A DNA stretch of 41,821 bases, taken from Terriglobales bacterium. Lineage in GTDB: Bacteria; Acidobacteriota; Terriglobia; Terriglobales; Acidobacteriaceae. The notes under the pieces are model-generated. The model had not been told where the DNA came from. It did not search any database and was given only the letters and a program-made list of their open reading frames with translations. Where the stretch lies: contig DASSIZ010000060.1 in the NCBI GenBank assembly GCA_035691485.1, forward strand, positions 1-41,821, given 5' to 3'. The translations under genes and the position numbers were made by a program. This document shows, piece after piece, positions 8,592 through 16,618 of the stretch (position 1 is its first letter; the number at the start of each line of letters is the position of its first letter).

Positions 8592-9302
8592 GTGCGCAGT
8601 TCAACAAGACATCAGCTCAAACAGGATCAATTCACCGCCACCGCCAAAGAGACCTACTCGTGGGCGGTGGAGCACCGCAGCAAACTGGTTTACGGCGCGG
8701 GGGCGATCGCCGTGGCCCTGCTGATCGTTCTCGGCGGCTGGGTGTACATCCAGCAGCAGGACGATGCCGCGGGCGTGGCGCTGGGCCATGCGCTGCAGGT
8801 TTATCGCGCTCCCATCACCTCTGCCCTCGAAGCGCCCGCGCCGGAGATGACTTCCTTCAAGTCAGCCCAGGACCGGGCGAAGGCTGCTCGTTCCGAGTTC
8901 GCGCAGGTGGTGCAGAAGTATCCGCACACGCATTCGGCGGACATCGCGCGCTATTTCATGGGTCTTGCCGACCAGGTTGCGGGTAACATGGCGGCTGCGG
9001 AACAGGAACTCAAGCAGGTGGCGGACAAAGGCCACTCCGACATTCCGGCGCTGTCGAAGTTCGCGCTCGCCTCCGTCTATCGCGCGGAGGGAAAGGACCC
9101 GGAGGCGGTGACGCTCTACAGGGATCTGATCGACCATCCTGCCAATACCGTCTCCAAGGCGCAGGCTCAACTGGCTCTGGCTTCCGTGTACGAAGGCAAG
9201 CAACCTCAGGACGCGCGCAACCTGTACCAGCAGGTGCAGAAGGAAAACCCCGATAGCCCAGCCGCGCAAATCGCCGCCACCCGCCTCGCGGAATTGAAAT
9301 AG
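8592..9302 (+). CDS. Membrane-anchored TPR protein (YfgM-like)
   Basis: 236 residues, GTG start at 8592 with AAGGA upstream. A soluble N-terminal stretch (1-32) precedes one membrane helix (about 33-53, VYGAGAIAVALLIVLGGWVYI). Four or so tetratricopeptide-like helical pairs follow, for example YPHTHSADIARYFMGLADQ and ALASVYEGKQPQDARNLYQQ. The layout matches the YfgM/TPR_21 family: short cytoplasmic tail, one helix, periplasmic TPRs, which helps at the SecYEG translocon or in envelope stress control. The family call is an inference from layout; the TPR nature is visible. Confidence 0.75.
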   Translation: MRSSTRHQLKQDQFTATAKETYSWAVEHRSKLVYGAGAIAVALLIVLGGWVYIQQQDDAAGVALGHALQVYRAPITSALEAPAPEMTSFKSAQDRAKAARSEFAQVVQKYPHTHSADIARYFMGLADQVAGNMAAAEQELKQVADKGHSDIPALSKFALASVYRAEGKDPEAVTLYRDLIDHPANTVSKAQAQLALASVYEGKQPQDARNLYQQVQKENPDSPAAQIAATRLAELK

Positions 9303-9448
9303 TAGATATCAGCGCCCGCCGCAACGGTTGAGCTCTGCGTGGGTGGCCCACTCTTGCGAGCCCTGGCCCGGGTAGGGCAGAGCTTCAGCCGTGCCACTCG
9401 GTGTTGGCCCAATTTGTGAGCGCAGGAATCCGGCTGAGCCAGGATGGC

Positions 9449-9817
9449 TCAGGATGTCATTTCTTCGAGCTGGCCTTTTTCCAGTTTTTCCTGGCATTCA
9501 ATGCAGTGGCGGGTCCAAGGCACGGCCTCGAGCCGCTTGGGATTGATGTCCTTCCCGCAGGAAATACATTGCCCGAATGTGCCTTCGCGAATCCGGCTGA
9601 GCGCCCCCTCCACCATTTGCAGCAGTTGGCGCTCGCTGTTGCTCTGGTGGAAGAGGAACTCCTTGTTGTAGGAACTGGCGGCACGGTCGGCAATATCCTG
9701 CGCGGTGTCGAGATCGCTGGCGCGGCCGTCCTGTTCCGTGCGCGAAACATTCTTGCGCAGCTGATGCTGCCGCTCTTCCAGCTTCTTTTTGAAGTATTCG
9801 ACCTTCTTCTTTTCCAT
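9449..9817 (-). CDS. DksA/TraR-family zinc-finger protein
   Basis: 122 residues: a basic, coiled-coil N-terminal half (KKKVEYFKKKLEERQ), an acidic segment with the DxxD-like DLDTAQDIAD around residues 35-42, then a four-Cys zinc finger CISCG...RHCIEC near residues 84-108. The family binds the RNA polymerase secondary channel and changes promoter choice with ppGpp. DksA proper is about 150 residues; at 122 this is nearer the short TraR/YbiI-like or acidobacterial DksA forms. ATG at 9817. Monocistronic. Confidence 0.88.
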   Translation of the reverse strand: MEKKKVEYFKKKLEERQHQLRKNVSRTEQDGRASDLDTAQDIADRAASSYNKEFLFHQSNSERQLLQMVEGALSRIREGTFGQCISCGKDINPKRLEAVPWTRHCIECQEKLEKGQLEEMTS

Positions 9818-10315
9818 GCGCCCGTTCTTCTCCCCCTCGGCTTACCAGAATTGCGCCAGATGCAGGGGCAAACCAAAAATGATATGCGCGCGGCGGAGAG
9901 GGCGTCAACAGCCACGGCCCCGACTTGGCGCATCCGGCCGTTCTGTTTTGGACCGGGCCGCCACACCCTGCAATAATTCCCCGCAAATTAAAAGCGGCCC
10001 CTTTCGGGGCCACCATAAAGAGGCAAGGGAGGGGGGAAAGTCAGGGAAGGCGATGCAAGGTGCCGGTCAAACACCCGGTACATAGAGATTGGACAAGTCG
10101 ACAATCAAGGAAGAGAATCAAAGTCATTTTTGTTACGGCCTCTTTTGTTGCGGTTCTAAGCTGCACACGCGCAGCCAAAAACCTGCGGCGTAGGCAACGA
10201 TTTCTGGCCAGCATGAAAGCTATTGGTGGGAAGCAAGTTAGCTCGGACGACGGCACGATTTGCACAGCTTATGGTTGCTTGAAAAAGTGGCCAGGTCGGT
10301 ATACGCCTACTCACA
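9818..10315. other. 498-bp stretch without a supported gene
   Basis: Holds a strong hairpin at 9996-10011 (listed separately) and a purine-rich block (10020-10130) with lower GC than its surroundings toward 10130-10310. Frames here are open in places (for example + 9925-10341) but lack a start codon with a ribosome binding site. A small RNA cannot be excluded. Confidence 0.5.
9984..10011 (-). terminator. Possible rho-independent terminator (minus strand)
   Basis: Stem GGCCCC/GGGGCC (9996-10001 and 10006-10011) with a TTTC/GAAA loop. Read on the minus strand it is followed by GCTTTTAATTTG. It lies 305 bp after the stop of the sigma-54 regulator gene, which may be its source transcript. Confidence 0.45.
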
Positions 10316-11833
10316 CTATGCACTGTGCTGCTTATTTTTGATCTGGTTCTGCTCTTCCATCGCCTTCAGCTTGTTGAGCAGGGCCTTGTAGCTGACTTTC
10401 AGAATCTTGGCGGCCTGACGCCGGTTCCAGCGGGTCTGGGCGAGTACGCGTTCGATCGCTTCGCGCTCCGCTTGCATGGCGGCGCGGCGGCCGATTTCCA
10501 ACAGCGAAGGCATGTCCATCTCGGTCACGTGGCCATTGCCGTTGTCCGACGGAGCAGGTTCCGGTGAGGGACCCTCCACGGCTGCCCCTGCGGCCGCTCC
10601 GCCATCGTTCTGCTTGATGCCCCAGATCGGGCTATTGACGGAACCGGTCGAGGCCATGATCGGCTTGTGGGTGGAGAGTTCGCGGATGATCTGCGGCTCA
10701 TTTCCCACGATCACGTAACGCTTGACCAGGTTCTCCAGTTCCCGGATGTTGCCCGGCCAGTTGTATTCCATCATGCGGCCGACCGCATAATCGCTGAACG
10801 GCGCCGGCTGCTTGCCGTAGAACTCGCTGTACTTGCGAAGGAAGAAGTCCAGGAATACAGGGATCTCTTCGCGGCGTTCCCGCAACGGCGGGATGTGAAT
10901 GGTCACGACATTCAAGCGATAGAAGAGATCTTCTCGGAACATGCCTTCTTCGACCGCCCGCTCCAGCGGCTTGTTCGTCGCCGCCAGGACGCGGACATCC
11001 ACCGCGATGTCGCGCTTCCCGCCTAAACGGGAAAATTCGCCATCCTGCAGGACGTGCAAAAGCTTGGCCTGCAGCGCCGGATGCATTTCGCTGATTTCAT
11101 CCAGGAATATGCTTCCGTAATTGGCCTGGTCGAATTTCCCGAGCTTCTGCCGGTTGGCGCCGGTAAACGCCCCGGGCTCGTAGCCAAACAGTTCGCTTTC
11201 CAGCAGTTCGTACGGGATGGCGGCGCAGTTGACTTTGACGAAAGGCTTATCGCGGCGCCCGGACTGGGCGTAGATCATGCGCGCCACTACTTCCTTGCCG
11301 GTGCCGCTTTCACCCCGGACGAGCACCGTGGCGGTCGTGTCTGCCACCTGCTCAATCGTCATCTTCACTTCTTCCATCTTGGGGGAAGTGCCGAACAGCA
11401 TGGAGAAGTCGGCATGACGGCGGACCTGTTCGCGCAGTTGCGTGACTTCGCTGACCAGGCGCTGCTTGTCCATGACTTTGGCGATGCGGACCTCGAGCTC
11501 TTTCGGCTCGAACGGCTTGCTGACGTAGTCGTCGGCGCCCAGCTTGGAGGCCTTGAAGATGAGCGCAGGGTTATTCTGGGCGGAGAGCATGATGACCGAC
11601 ACGTCCGGTTTGATCTGCTTGATTCGCTCCAGGGTCTCGATCCCACCCATCCCGTTCATGGCGACATCAAGCAGCACCAGCGCGGGGTCGTACACGCGAA
11701 ACATGCGAATCGCTTCTTCGCCACTGCCCACGATGTTCACGTCGAAATTGTGGCGCCCTAGATAAGTGCTGAGGTACCGCGCCATGCTGGCATCGTCGTC
11801 AACGATCAGGACTCGCGTTTTCTGCGACTGCAT
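10316..11833 (-). CDS. NtrC-family sigma-54 response regulator
   Basis: 505 residues from ATG 11833, chosen because GGAGGAAGTGG precedes it and the receiver begins at once (TRVLIVDDDASM). Receiver domain 5-122, phospho-acceptor Asp56, conserved Lys106. AAA+ sigma-54 domain about 145-375: Walker A GESGTGK at 174-180, GAFTGA at 221-226 (contact to sigma-54), Walker B SIFLDE at 241-246. A Gly/Ala/Pro linker follows (about 408-435), then a Fis-type helix-turn-helix with RRQAAKILKVSYKALLNKL. It should activate sigma-54 promoters when phosphorylated. The receiver-GAF-histidine kinase gene immediately upstream on the same strand is its likely partner. Regulated genes are not identifiable here. Confidence 0.93.
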   Translation of the reverse strand: MQSQKTRVLIVDDDASMARYLSTYLGRHNFDVNIVGSGEEAIRMFRVYDPALVLLDVAMNGMGGIETLERIKQIKPDVSVIMLSAQNNPALIFKASKLGADDYVSKPFEPKELEVRIAKVMDKQRLVSEVTQLREQVRRHADFSMLFGTSPKMEEVKMTIEQVADTTATVLVRGESGTGKEVVARMIYAQSGRRDKPFVKVNCAAIPYELLESELFGYEPGAFTGANRQKLGKFDQANYGSIFLDEISEMHPALQAKLLHVLQDGEFSRLGGKRDIAVDVRVLAATNKPLERAVEEGMFREDLFYRLNVVTIHIPPLRERREEIPVFLDFFLRKYSEFYGKQPAPFSDYAVGRMMEYNWPGNIRELENLVKRYVIVGNEPQIIRELSTHKPIMASTGSVNSPIWGIKQNDGGAAAGAAVEGPSPEPAPSDNGNGHVTEMDMPSLLEIGRRAAMQAEREAIERVLAQTRWNRRQAAKILKVSYKALLNKLKAMEEQNQIKNKQHSA

Positions 11834-12122
11834 CCACTTCCTCCCGGACTCGTCCACCAAAGCAGAGGCAACTCCGCTACCAAAACAGCAACCGGATGAC
11901 ACTATTGGGAAGCTTCTTCCCGTCAATTTCCTCAATCAGTGGCACCGGAGTTACCGTTGTTCACAACGCTAACAACCTGTGAATCAGCCATTTGAGGGCC
12001 CCTACGCGTCATTAGTGGAACCCCGCGCCCCACTCACCAAGCGCCGGCACGCTCCGCCGGCAGAATTCAAAGTAGTTGGTATTGTACTCCGGTTCCATAT
12101 GTTGGCACGAAAATATCCAAAA

Positions 12123-13730
12123 TCAGGCGGACACGGCACTTGTGACCTTCTGATTCCCGGCGTCCACCGGCAGCGTAAAGAAGAACCTGCTGCCCCGCCC
12201 CGGCGCGCTTTCCACGTTCAGGGCGCCGGAATGTGCCTCGACGATGCGGCGGGCGATGGCCAGTCCCAGGCCGCTGCCCTCGCGGTGACGCTTCTTTACC
12301 CCCTCGTGAATCTGGGCGAACTCATCGAAAATCTTCTCCCGTGCTTCGGGCGCGATGCCGATCCCGGTATCGCGAACGGAAATCTCCACCGCCCGGGTCT
12401 CAGGAAGATGTCGGACAGCCACATTGATCAAACCTTGGGCGGGAGTGAACTTCAGCGCGTTGCCGACCAGATTGACCAATACCTGCTCGATTCGTTCTGC
12501 GTCAGCAACGATTCTGGGCAGCCGTGCTGGGACCTCCATGGACAAGCGGATGTCCTTGGCACGTGCTTGCTGCTGGAACAAGGCAATTACGCTGCTGACG
12601 ACCTTTCTCAGGTCGGACGGCGCGTAATTCATGCGCATTTTACCGGACTCGATCTGCGTGATGTCCAGCATCGAGTTCACCAGGCGAATGAGGCGCTTGC
12701 ACGCTGCCATCGATTCGCGCAGCGTGTCCTTTTCTTCATCCGAGAGGCGATCGTTCAGGCTCTCTGCGAGCATCGAGTTATAGCCCAGGATAATGCTCAG
12801 TGGCGTGCGCAGTTCGTGGGTGGCGACGCTCAGGAACTGCGACTTGAGCTTGTCCAGTTCGCGCAGTTTCGCATTCGCCGACTCGAGTTGCTGGTTGTTG
12901 CGTTGCAGTTCGGCGAATAAGGTGGCGTTGGAAAGCGCCAAGGCAGTCTGACCCGCCAGCGAACGCAGAAAACGCTGCGCCGAGGCGTGGAACTCAAATG
13001 CTTCCGCGCCGTTTTCGGCGCACAGCACGCAGATAAGCTGGCCATTGGCAAGGCCGGGCACGAACACGTAGGACTGCACTTTTCGCGCGGCGGCCCAGCG
13101 CTCGGCGAGGGCCACATGGTCGGAGTACCCGATGATCTCCCCGCGCTCCAAGCGAGGCGCAATGGAGGCATCGCGAAAAAGCCGGCGAAGCTCGTCTTTG
13201 ATGTCGGGCCCCGATGGCGCCAAGTTAACCAGGATCGCGTTCGCGACGCCAAGCACTCGCCGAACCGCTTCGGTAACTTCGGCGGTGATGGCCTGCGGAT
13301 CCAGCGAAGTGGTCAGCGTGCGGCTGATGCGGTACAGCGTGTCAATTTCGGAAAACCGCTTGCGCTCCAGCGAACGGCGGACGGCGGCCTTCAGGTCTGC
13401 GACCTCGGTAGGCTTGAGCAGGTATTCGTAAGCGCCGCGCTGCACCGCCTCCAATGCCGAATCCACTGAGCCGTAGCCCGTCATCATTACGGTCACGGTC
13501 GAAGGCGAAGTCTTTCGGACTTCTTCCAGCACCTGCAGGCCATCCACGCCGGGCATTTTCAGGTCGGTCAACACCAAGTCGTAGCGGGTGGAGCGAATCG
13601 CCTGGATGGCCTGCTCACCGCCGCCCGCCGAGTCCACGTCGAAGCCTTCCTGCTGCAGGATGGCAACCACGGTCAGGAGCACGCTGGCTTCGTCGTCAAC
13701 AACAAGGATCTTGGCACGAGGTAGAACCAT
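12123..13730 (-). CDS. Receiver-GAF-histidine kinase (reverse hybrid kinase)
   Basis: 535 residues, no membrane helices, so cytoplasmic. Order: receiver (6-120, Asp56), GAF-like domain (about 130-270), a coiled-coil linker (275-297), HisKA with phospho-acceptor His305 (SVATHELRTPLSII), HATPase with N-box NLVGNALKFTP (420-430), G1 DTGIGIA (454-460) and G2 GSGLGLA (485-491). An N-terminal receiver on a kinase means its activity is probably set by another kinase, with the GAF domain sensing a small ligand. ATG 13730. The NtrC-type regulator gene follows 289 bp downstream on the same strand. Confidence 0.92.
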   Translation of the reverse strand: MVLPRAKILVVDDEASVLLTVVAILQQEGFDVDSAGGGEQAIQAIRSTRYDLVLTDLKMPGVDGLQVLEEVRKTSPSTVTVMMTGYGSVDSALEAVQRGAYEYLLKPTEVADLKAAVRRSLERKRFSEIDTLYRISRTLTTSLDPQAITAEVTEAVRRVLGVANAILVNLAPSGPDIKDELRRLFRDASIAPRLERGEIIGYSDHVALAERWAAARKVQSYVFVPGLANGQLICVLCAENGAEAFEFHASAQRFLRSLAGQTALALSNATLFAELQRNNQQLESANAKLRELDKLKSQFLSVATHELRTPLSIILGYNSMLAESLNDRLSDEEKDTLRESMAACKRLIRLVNSMLDITQIESGKMRMNYAPSDLRKVVSSVIALFQQQARAKDIRLSMEVPARLPRIVADAERIEQVLVNLVGNALKFTPAQGLINVAVRHLPETRAVEISVRDTGIGIAPEAREKIFDEFAQIHEGVKKRHREGSGLGLAIARRIVEAHSGALNVESAPGRGSRFFFTLPVDAGNQKVTSAVSA

Positions 13731-13833
13731 GGGGAACGGCCCGCAGCTGAACAGGCCAGTAGCTGCTCAGTTGGATGCAAGCTAGGCCAAGGAAGGCTAG
13801 TGCCAATCGCGGGTAGAACAGCGGGGAAAGACA

Positions 13834-13861
13834 CAAAAACCGGGGTCATATGCCCCGGTTT
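13834..13861 (-). terminator. Rho-independent terminator after the GvpL/F gene
   Basis: Inverted repeat AACCGGGG/CCCCGGTT (13838-13845 and 13853-13860) with a 7-base loop. On the minus strand it is followed by TTTTTGTGT. It lies 24 bp after the GvpL/F stop codon and separates that gene from the kinase gene. Confidence 0.8.
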
Positions 13862-13884
13862 CAGACCTCCACTGCGGACGGCAG

Positions 13885-14631
13885 CTAACTGTTTCCGGTT
13901 ACCGTGCGCAGCTTGTTGGGCGTGAAGTGATAGGGCGGCCAGGGGCCGCTGATCGCGACCTGGCAGTCCTTCAACTGGCGCGTAGCCGCGCTATACCGGT
14001 TGTGGTACTTGGCTACGGTTTTGGAGTCGATCAGGTGGGCGATATCGATCAGAAGCCCGCCCGAATCAACCTTCTTGCAACTGATTTCTTCTTCCAGGGG
14101 GGAAAACAGCTTGTGCACCTGCACCGACACAGCGCGCGCCTTGCTTTGCCGCTCTCGATCGCGGGTGGCAATTTCGCGCAGTTTCGTAAGGTACTCACTG
14201 CCGGCTGACAGCGGCAGGGTTGCGTCGGGTAGGACGTCGCGCAAAGACTGGCCATGCACCATCACCTTCAGGTGCATCTCCGACTTGCCCTTCAGGCGCG
14301 CAACGCTCTCGGTGAACGCCTTGCGATTGGCGCGCACCGCGCGGCGAAGCGCTTCGTCGGTGTCAAAGACGGTGCCGAACCTAAAGGGAAGCACGGTGGT
14401 GTTGCGGAAGCATTCGCTGATGACGCGCGCATGCTCCAGTACCGCTTTCTGGTCCAGGTCCCCGCTACGTTGATACGAGCTGACAATGACCGCAAAATCG
14501 CCGCTGGGATATCCCAAAACGGGAGAGCCGGCAATACCTGTCATGCCGGGAATTGTGTAAGGACGACGCACGCGCGCGCCGTTCGTCAGAAACGCCTGCT
14601 GCTCGGTGATGCAGTATGCGTACCACGCCAT
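13885..14631 (-). CDS. GvpL/GvpF-family protein (orphan)
   Basis: 248 residues. The N-terminus MAWYAYCITEQQ, the middle LPFRFGTVF and the C-terminal GPWPPYHF (229-236) are hallmarks of gas-vesicle accessory proteins GvpL/GvpF. These have two alpha-beta domains and act as scaffolding or nucleation factors with GvpA. ATG 14631 follows GGAG at good spacing, and a clear terminator follows the stop, so it is a single-gene transcript. No gvpA, gvpN, gvpK or other gas-vesicle gene occurs in the window, so a role in gas vesicles is doubtful. It sits among two-component genes and may have another structural or sensory job. Confidence 0.88.
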   Translation of the reverse strand: MAWYAYCITEQQAFLTNGARVRRPYTIPGMTGIAGSPVLGYPSGDFAVIVSSYQRSGDLDQKAVLEHARVISECFRNTTVLPFRFGTVFDTDEALRRAVRANRKAFTESVARLKGKSEMHLKVMVHGQSLRDVLPDATLPLSAGSEYLTKLREIATRDRERQSKARAVSVQVHKLFSPLEEEISCKKVDSGGLLIDIAHLIDSKTVAKYHNRYSAATRQLKDCQVAISGPWPPYHFTPNKLRTVTGNS

Positions 14632-14906
14632 GTCGATTCTCCGGGCTGGGCGGAGGCAAACGACTGCCTCGCGGTAGGTGAATGGGCCTGCGAACGGAAG
14701 CTTCGGCTAGGTACCGCTGTTTTGTTAAGGGCACGGGCTGATGCCCTACTGCCTATGCTATCCCGGGTACATACCAGCTAGCAACTGAAATTGTGCATGT
14801 GGAAATCGCAAACCGAGGCTGAAGGCGACTCCGGCTAAAAGGTAAGGGCCCGGCGCCCTCGCTGGGGCTGCCTGGGCGAAATCCAGCGCGCGCGTCCGGG
14901 ACCGGA

Positions 14907-15176
14907 TTAGGCCGTCGCCGCTCGCCGGCTTGAGGCCACCGTGGGGACGGACGTATTCGGTTCGTCCCCCCTCTCCTCGATGATCGCGCGGGTGGCGCGC
15001 AGGATGGTGGCGATCACCGTGATCTCCTCATCTGCGATGCGTAGGTAGCGCTGCAGGAGCGGATCCTCGGTCTGGCAGCAGGCCAAGTACACGGCATTGC
15101 GAATGGCCGCCAGCGGGCTGTTGATCTGGTGACTGAGTTCGGCGATCAGGTACTGTTGATCCTTCGAAATATCCAT
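14907..15176 (-). CDS. Stand-alone histidine-kinase dimerisation (H-box) domain protein
   Basis: 89 residues from ATG 15176 (AGGGA upstream; an ATG 72 bases earlier is less likely). Nearly the whole protein is one DHp-like helical hairpin: YLIAELSHQINSPLAAIRNA with the H-box His at 16, then a second helix (YLRIADEEITVIATILRATRAI). There is no ATPase domain, sensor or membrane helix. It could be a phosphotransfer or dimerisation partner for separate kinases. The GvpL/F gene is next on the same strand, 275 bp away. The C-terminal 20 residues look disordered. Confidence 0.72.
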   Translation of the reverse strand: MDISKDQQYLIAELSHQINSPLAAIRNAVYLACCQTEDPLLQRYLRIADEEITVIATILRATRAIIEERGDEPNTSVPTVASSRRAATA

Positions 15177-15487
15177 CTCTACACATCCCTGTTCCTGCCA
15201 TCCGGAGTAGCTGCACGAGTGATTCCAGGAGACGGAACTGTAAGGCACACCTGCTCATAGCATCGCTTGTGGGTACATCGACTTGGGTAACCGGTTGCCG
15301 CAATGCGGTTTCGATGTGCCCAATGTCGGGACCGGCATCCAAGATGGGGTGGTTTGGTGCCGTCGCGCCGCCTGCGAGTTGCCGGCGCGGAGAGCGGCAA
15401 CCGCTCAGAGAACAAATACAATATGGCCGCCTCACGGGTCCGGGGCTAAGTGGTACGGGGCGTGCTTTTCCTGAATGGGGTTGAATT
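15177..15487. other. 311-bp divergent intergenic region
   Basis: Lies between the H-box protein (minus) and the GGDEF gene (plus), so it must hold both promoters. No convincing -35/-10 pair, operator or small gene was recognised. Confidence 0.5.
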
Positions 15488-16618
15488 ATGCCCAACTCGG
15501 CTATGGCGTTCGGATTGGAAACCCCGGATTCGTGCCCGCCAGAAATGTTCGTGGTCGAGGTGTTTTCCGAACTCAACCAGGAGACTGTCGAGCAGCGCTG
15601 GCGCGAAATCAACGTAGTCTTGCGTCTCAGCATGCTCGCCGGCCTGCCCATGCAGTTCAGCGCCACCCTGAACCTGCTCTGCGACTTTGCTGCCGAAATC
15701 GTCACTTACGACCGCGCCCTGGTCTATTTCTGGGAAGAACCCGAGGAGCAGGTTCACCTCCGGGCCTCCCGCGGCTTTGACCTTGGCCCCAAGGATTTCC
15801 TGGATCGCGGTAATATCCTGAACTTCTGGGCCGCTAAATACAGCCGCCCGCTGCTGGTCACCCAGGGGCACAACATCCAGGCCGATGCTTTATTGCAGTC
15901 GGTGGACGCCTGTTCCGCTCTGGTGATCCCGTTGCTGGTGAGCAATCGCCCCTTGGGATCGATGCAGTTGTTCTCTTCTTCTCCTGCTGCCTTCACCCGC
16001 GAAGACGCGCACTTGTTGTGGATCTTGTCCCTGGTCGGGGAGAACCTGCTGACGCGCGAGTATGCCAACGAGGGACTGATCACCTTCGCCTTTACCGACT
16101 TTCTCACCGGCCTCAAAACACGCGGCTACTTCGAGCAACAGCTCGAGTTGGAGATCAAACGCTCGGAACGAAAGAAGACCCACTTCGCACTCTTGATGAT
16201 CGACATCGACTTTTTCAAGCAGCTCAATGACAACTACGGCCACCACGTTGGCGACCAGGTGCTGCGCGACGTCGGTTCCATCCTGATGAAAGACATGCGC
16301 GAGGTAGACACGGTGGCCCGTTACGGCGGCGAAGAATTCGTTATCGTGCTGCCGGAAACCAGCGCCCCCGGCGCCATGCTGGTCGCGCAAAGGTTGCGCC
16401 GGGCGGTGGAACAGACCCGGTTTTTTGCCGGCTCCCCCCGCGCAACCGAGCACCTGACCATCAGCATCGGTGTAGGTGTGTTCGATGTCGATGCGCAGTT
16501 CAAGCGCGAGTTGATTGAGGCCGCCGACGCTGCTCTCTATGCCGCCAAACGCCGCGGCCGCAACCAGGTCGTGCTGTTCTCCGATTTGCCGCGCAAGACC
16601 CAGCGGGAGGCGTCGTGA
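15488..16618 (+). CDS. GAF-GGDEF diguanylate cyclase
   Basis: 376 residues, soluble. A GAF domain spans about 50-190, and a GGDEF domain about 200-370 begins with the usual TDFLTGLKTRGYF. The active-site loop is GGEEF (280-284). An RxxD inhibitory I-site is present (R271-D274), five residues before GGEEF, so product inhibition by c-di-GMP is expected. It makes c-di-GMP from two GTP. Its TGA overlaps the GTG of the following glycosyltransferase gene (GTGA), so the two are translationally coupled. No EAL domain. Confidence 0.93.
   Translation: MPNSAMAFGLETPDSCPPEMFVVEVFSELNQETVEQRWREINVVLRLSMLAGLPMQFSATLNLLCDFAAEIVTYDRALVYFWEEPEEQVHLRASRGFDLGPKDFLDRGNILNFWAAKYSRPLLVTQGHNIQADALLQSVDACSALVIPLLVSNRPLGSMQLFSSSPAAFTREDAHLLWILSLVGENLLTREYANEGLITFAFTDFLTGLKTRGYFEQQLELEIKRSERKKTHFALLMIDIDFFKQLNDNYGHHVGDQVLRDVGSILMKDMREVDTVARYGGEEFVIVLPETSAPGAMLVAQRLRRAVEQTRFFAGSPRATEHLTISIGVGVFDVDAQFKRELIEAADAALYAAKRRGRNQVVLFSDLPRKTQREAS

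Noticed and set aside
10041-10265. 74-codon minus-strand frame between DksA and the NtrC-type gene
   Set aside because: No Shine-Dalgarno, no family features, frame unlike neighbouring codon use.
9925-10341. Open frame of about 138 codons on the plus strand with a lipoprotein-like stretch
   Set aside because: No start codon with a ribosome site near the hydrophobic segment, biased composition, and it runs into the 3' end of the NtrC-type gene. Not supported as a gene.
12091-12108. Sigma-54 promoter candidate (TGGCACG...TATCC)
   Set aside because: The -12 element does not match TTGC and no gene on that strand follows.
13885-14631. A gas-vesicle operon
   Set aside because: Only the GvpL/F gene is present; no structural gvpA or other gvp genes were found in either direction.
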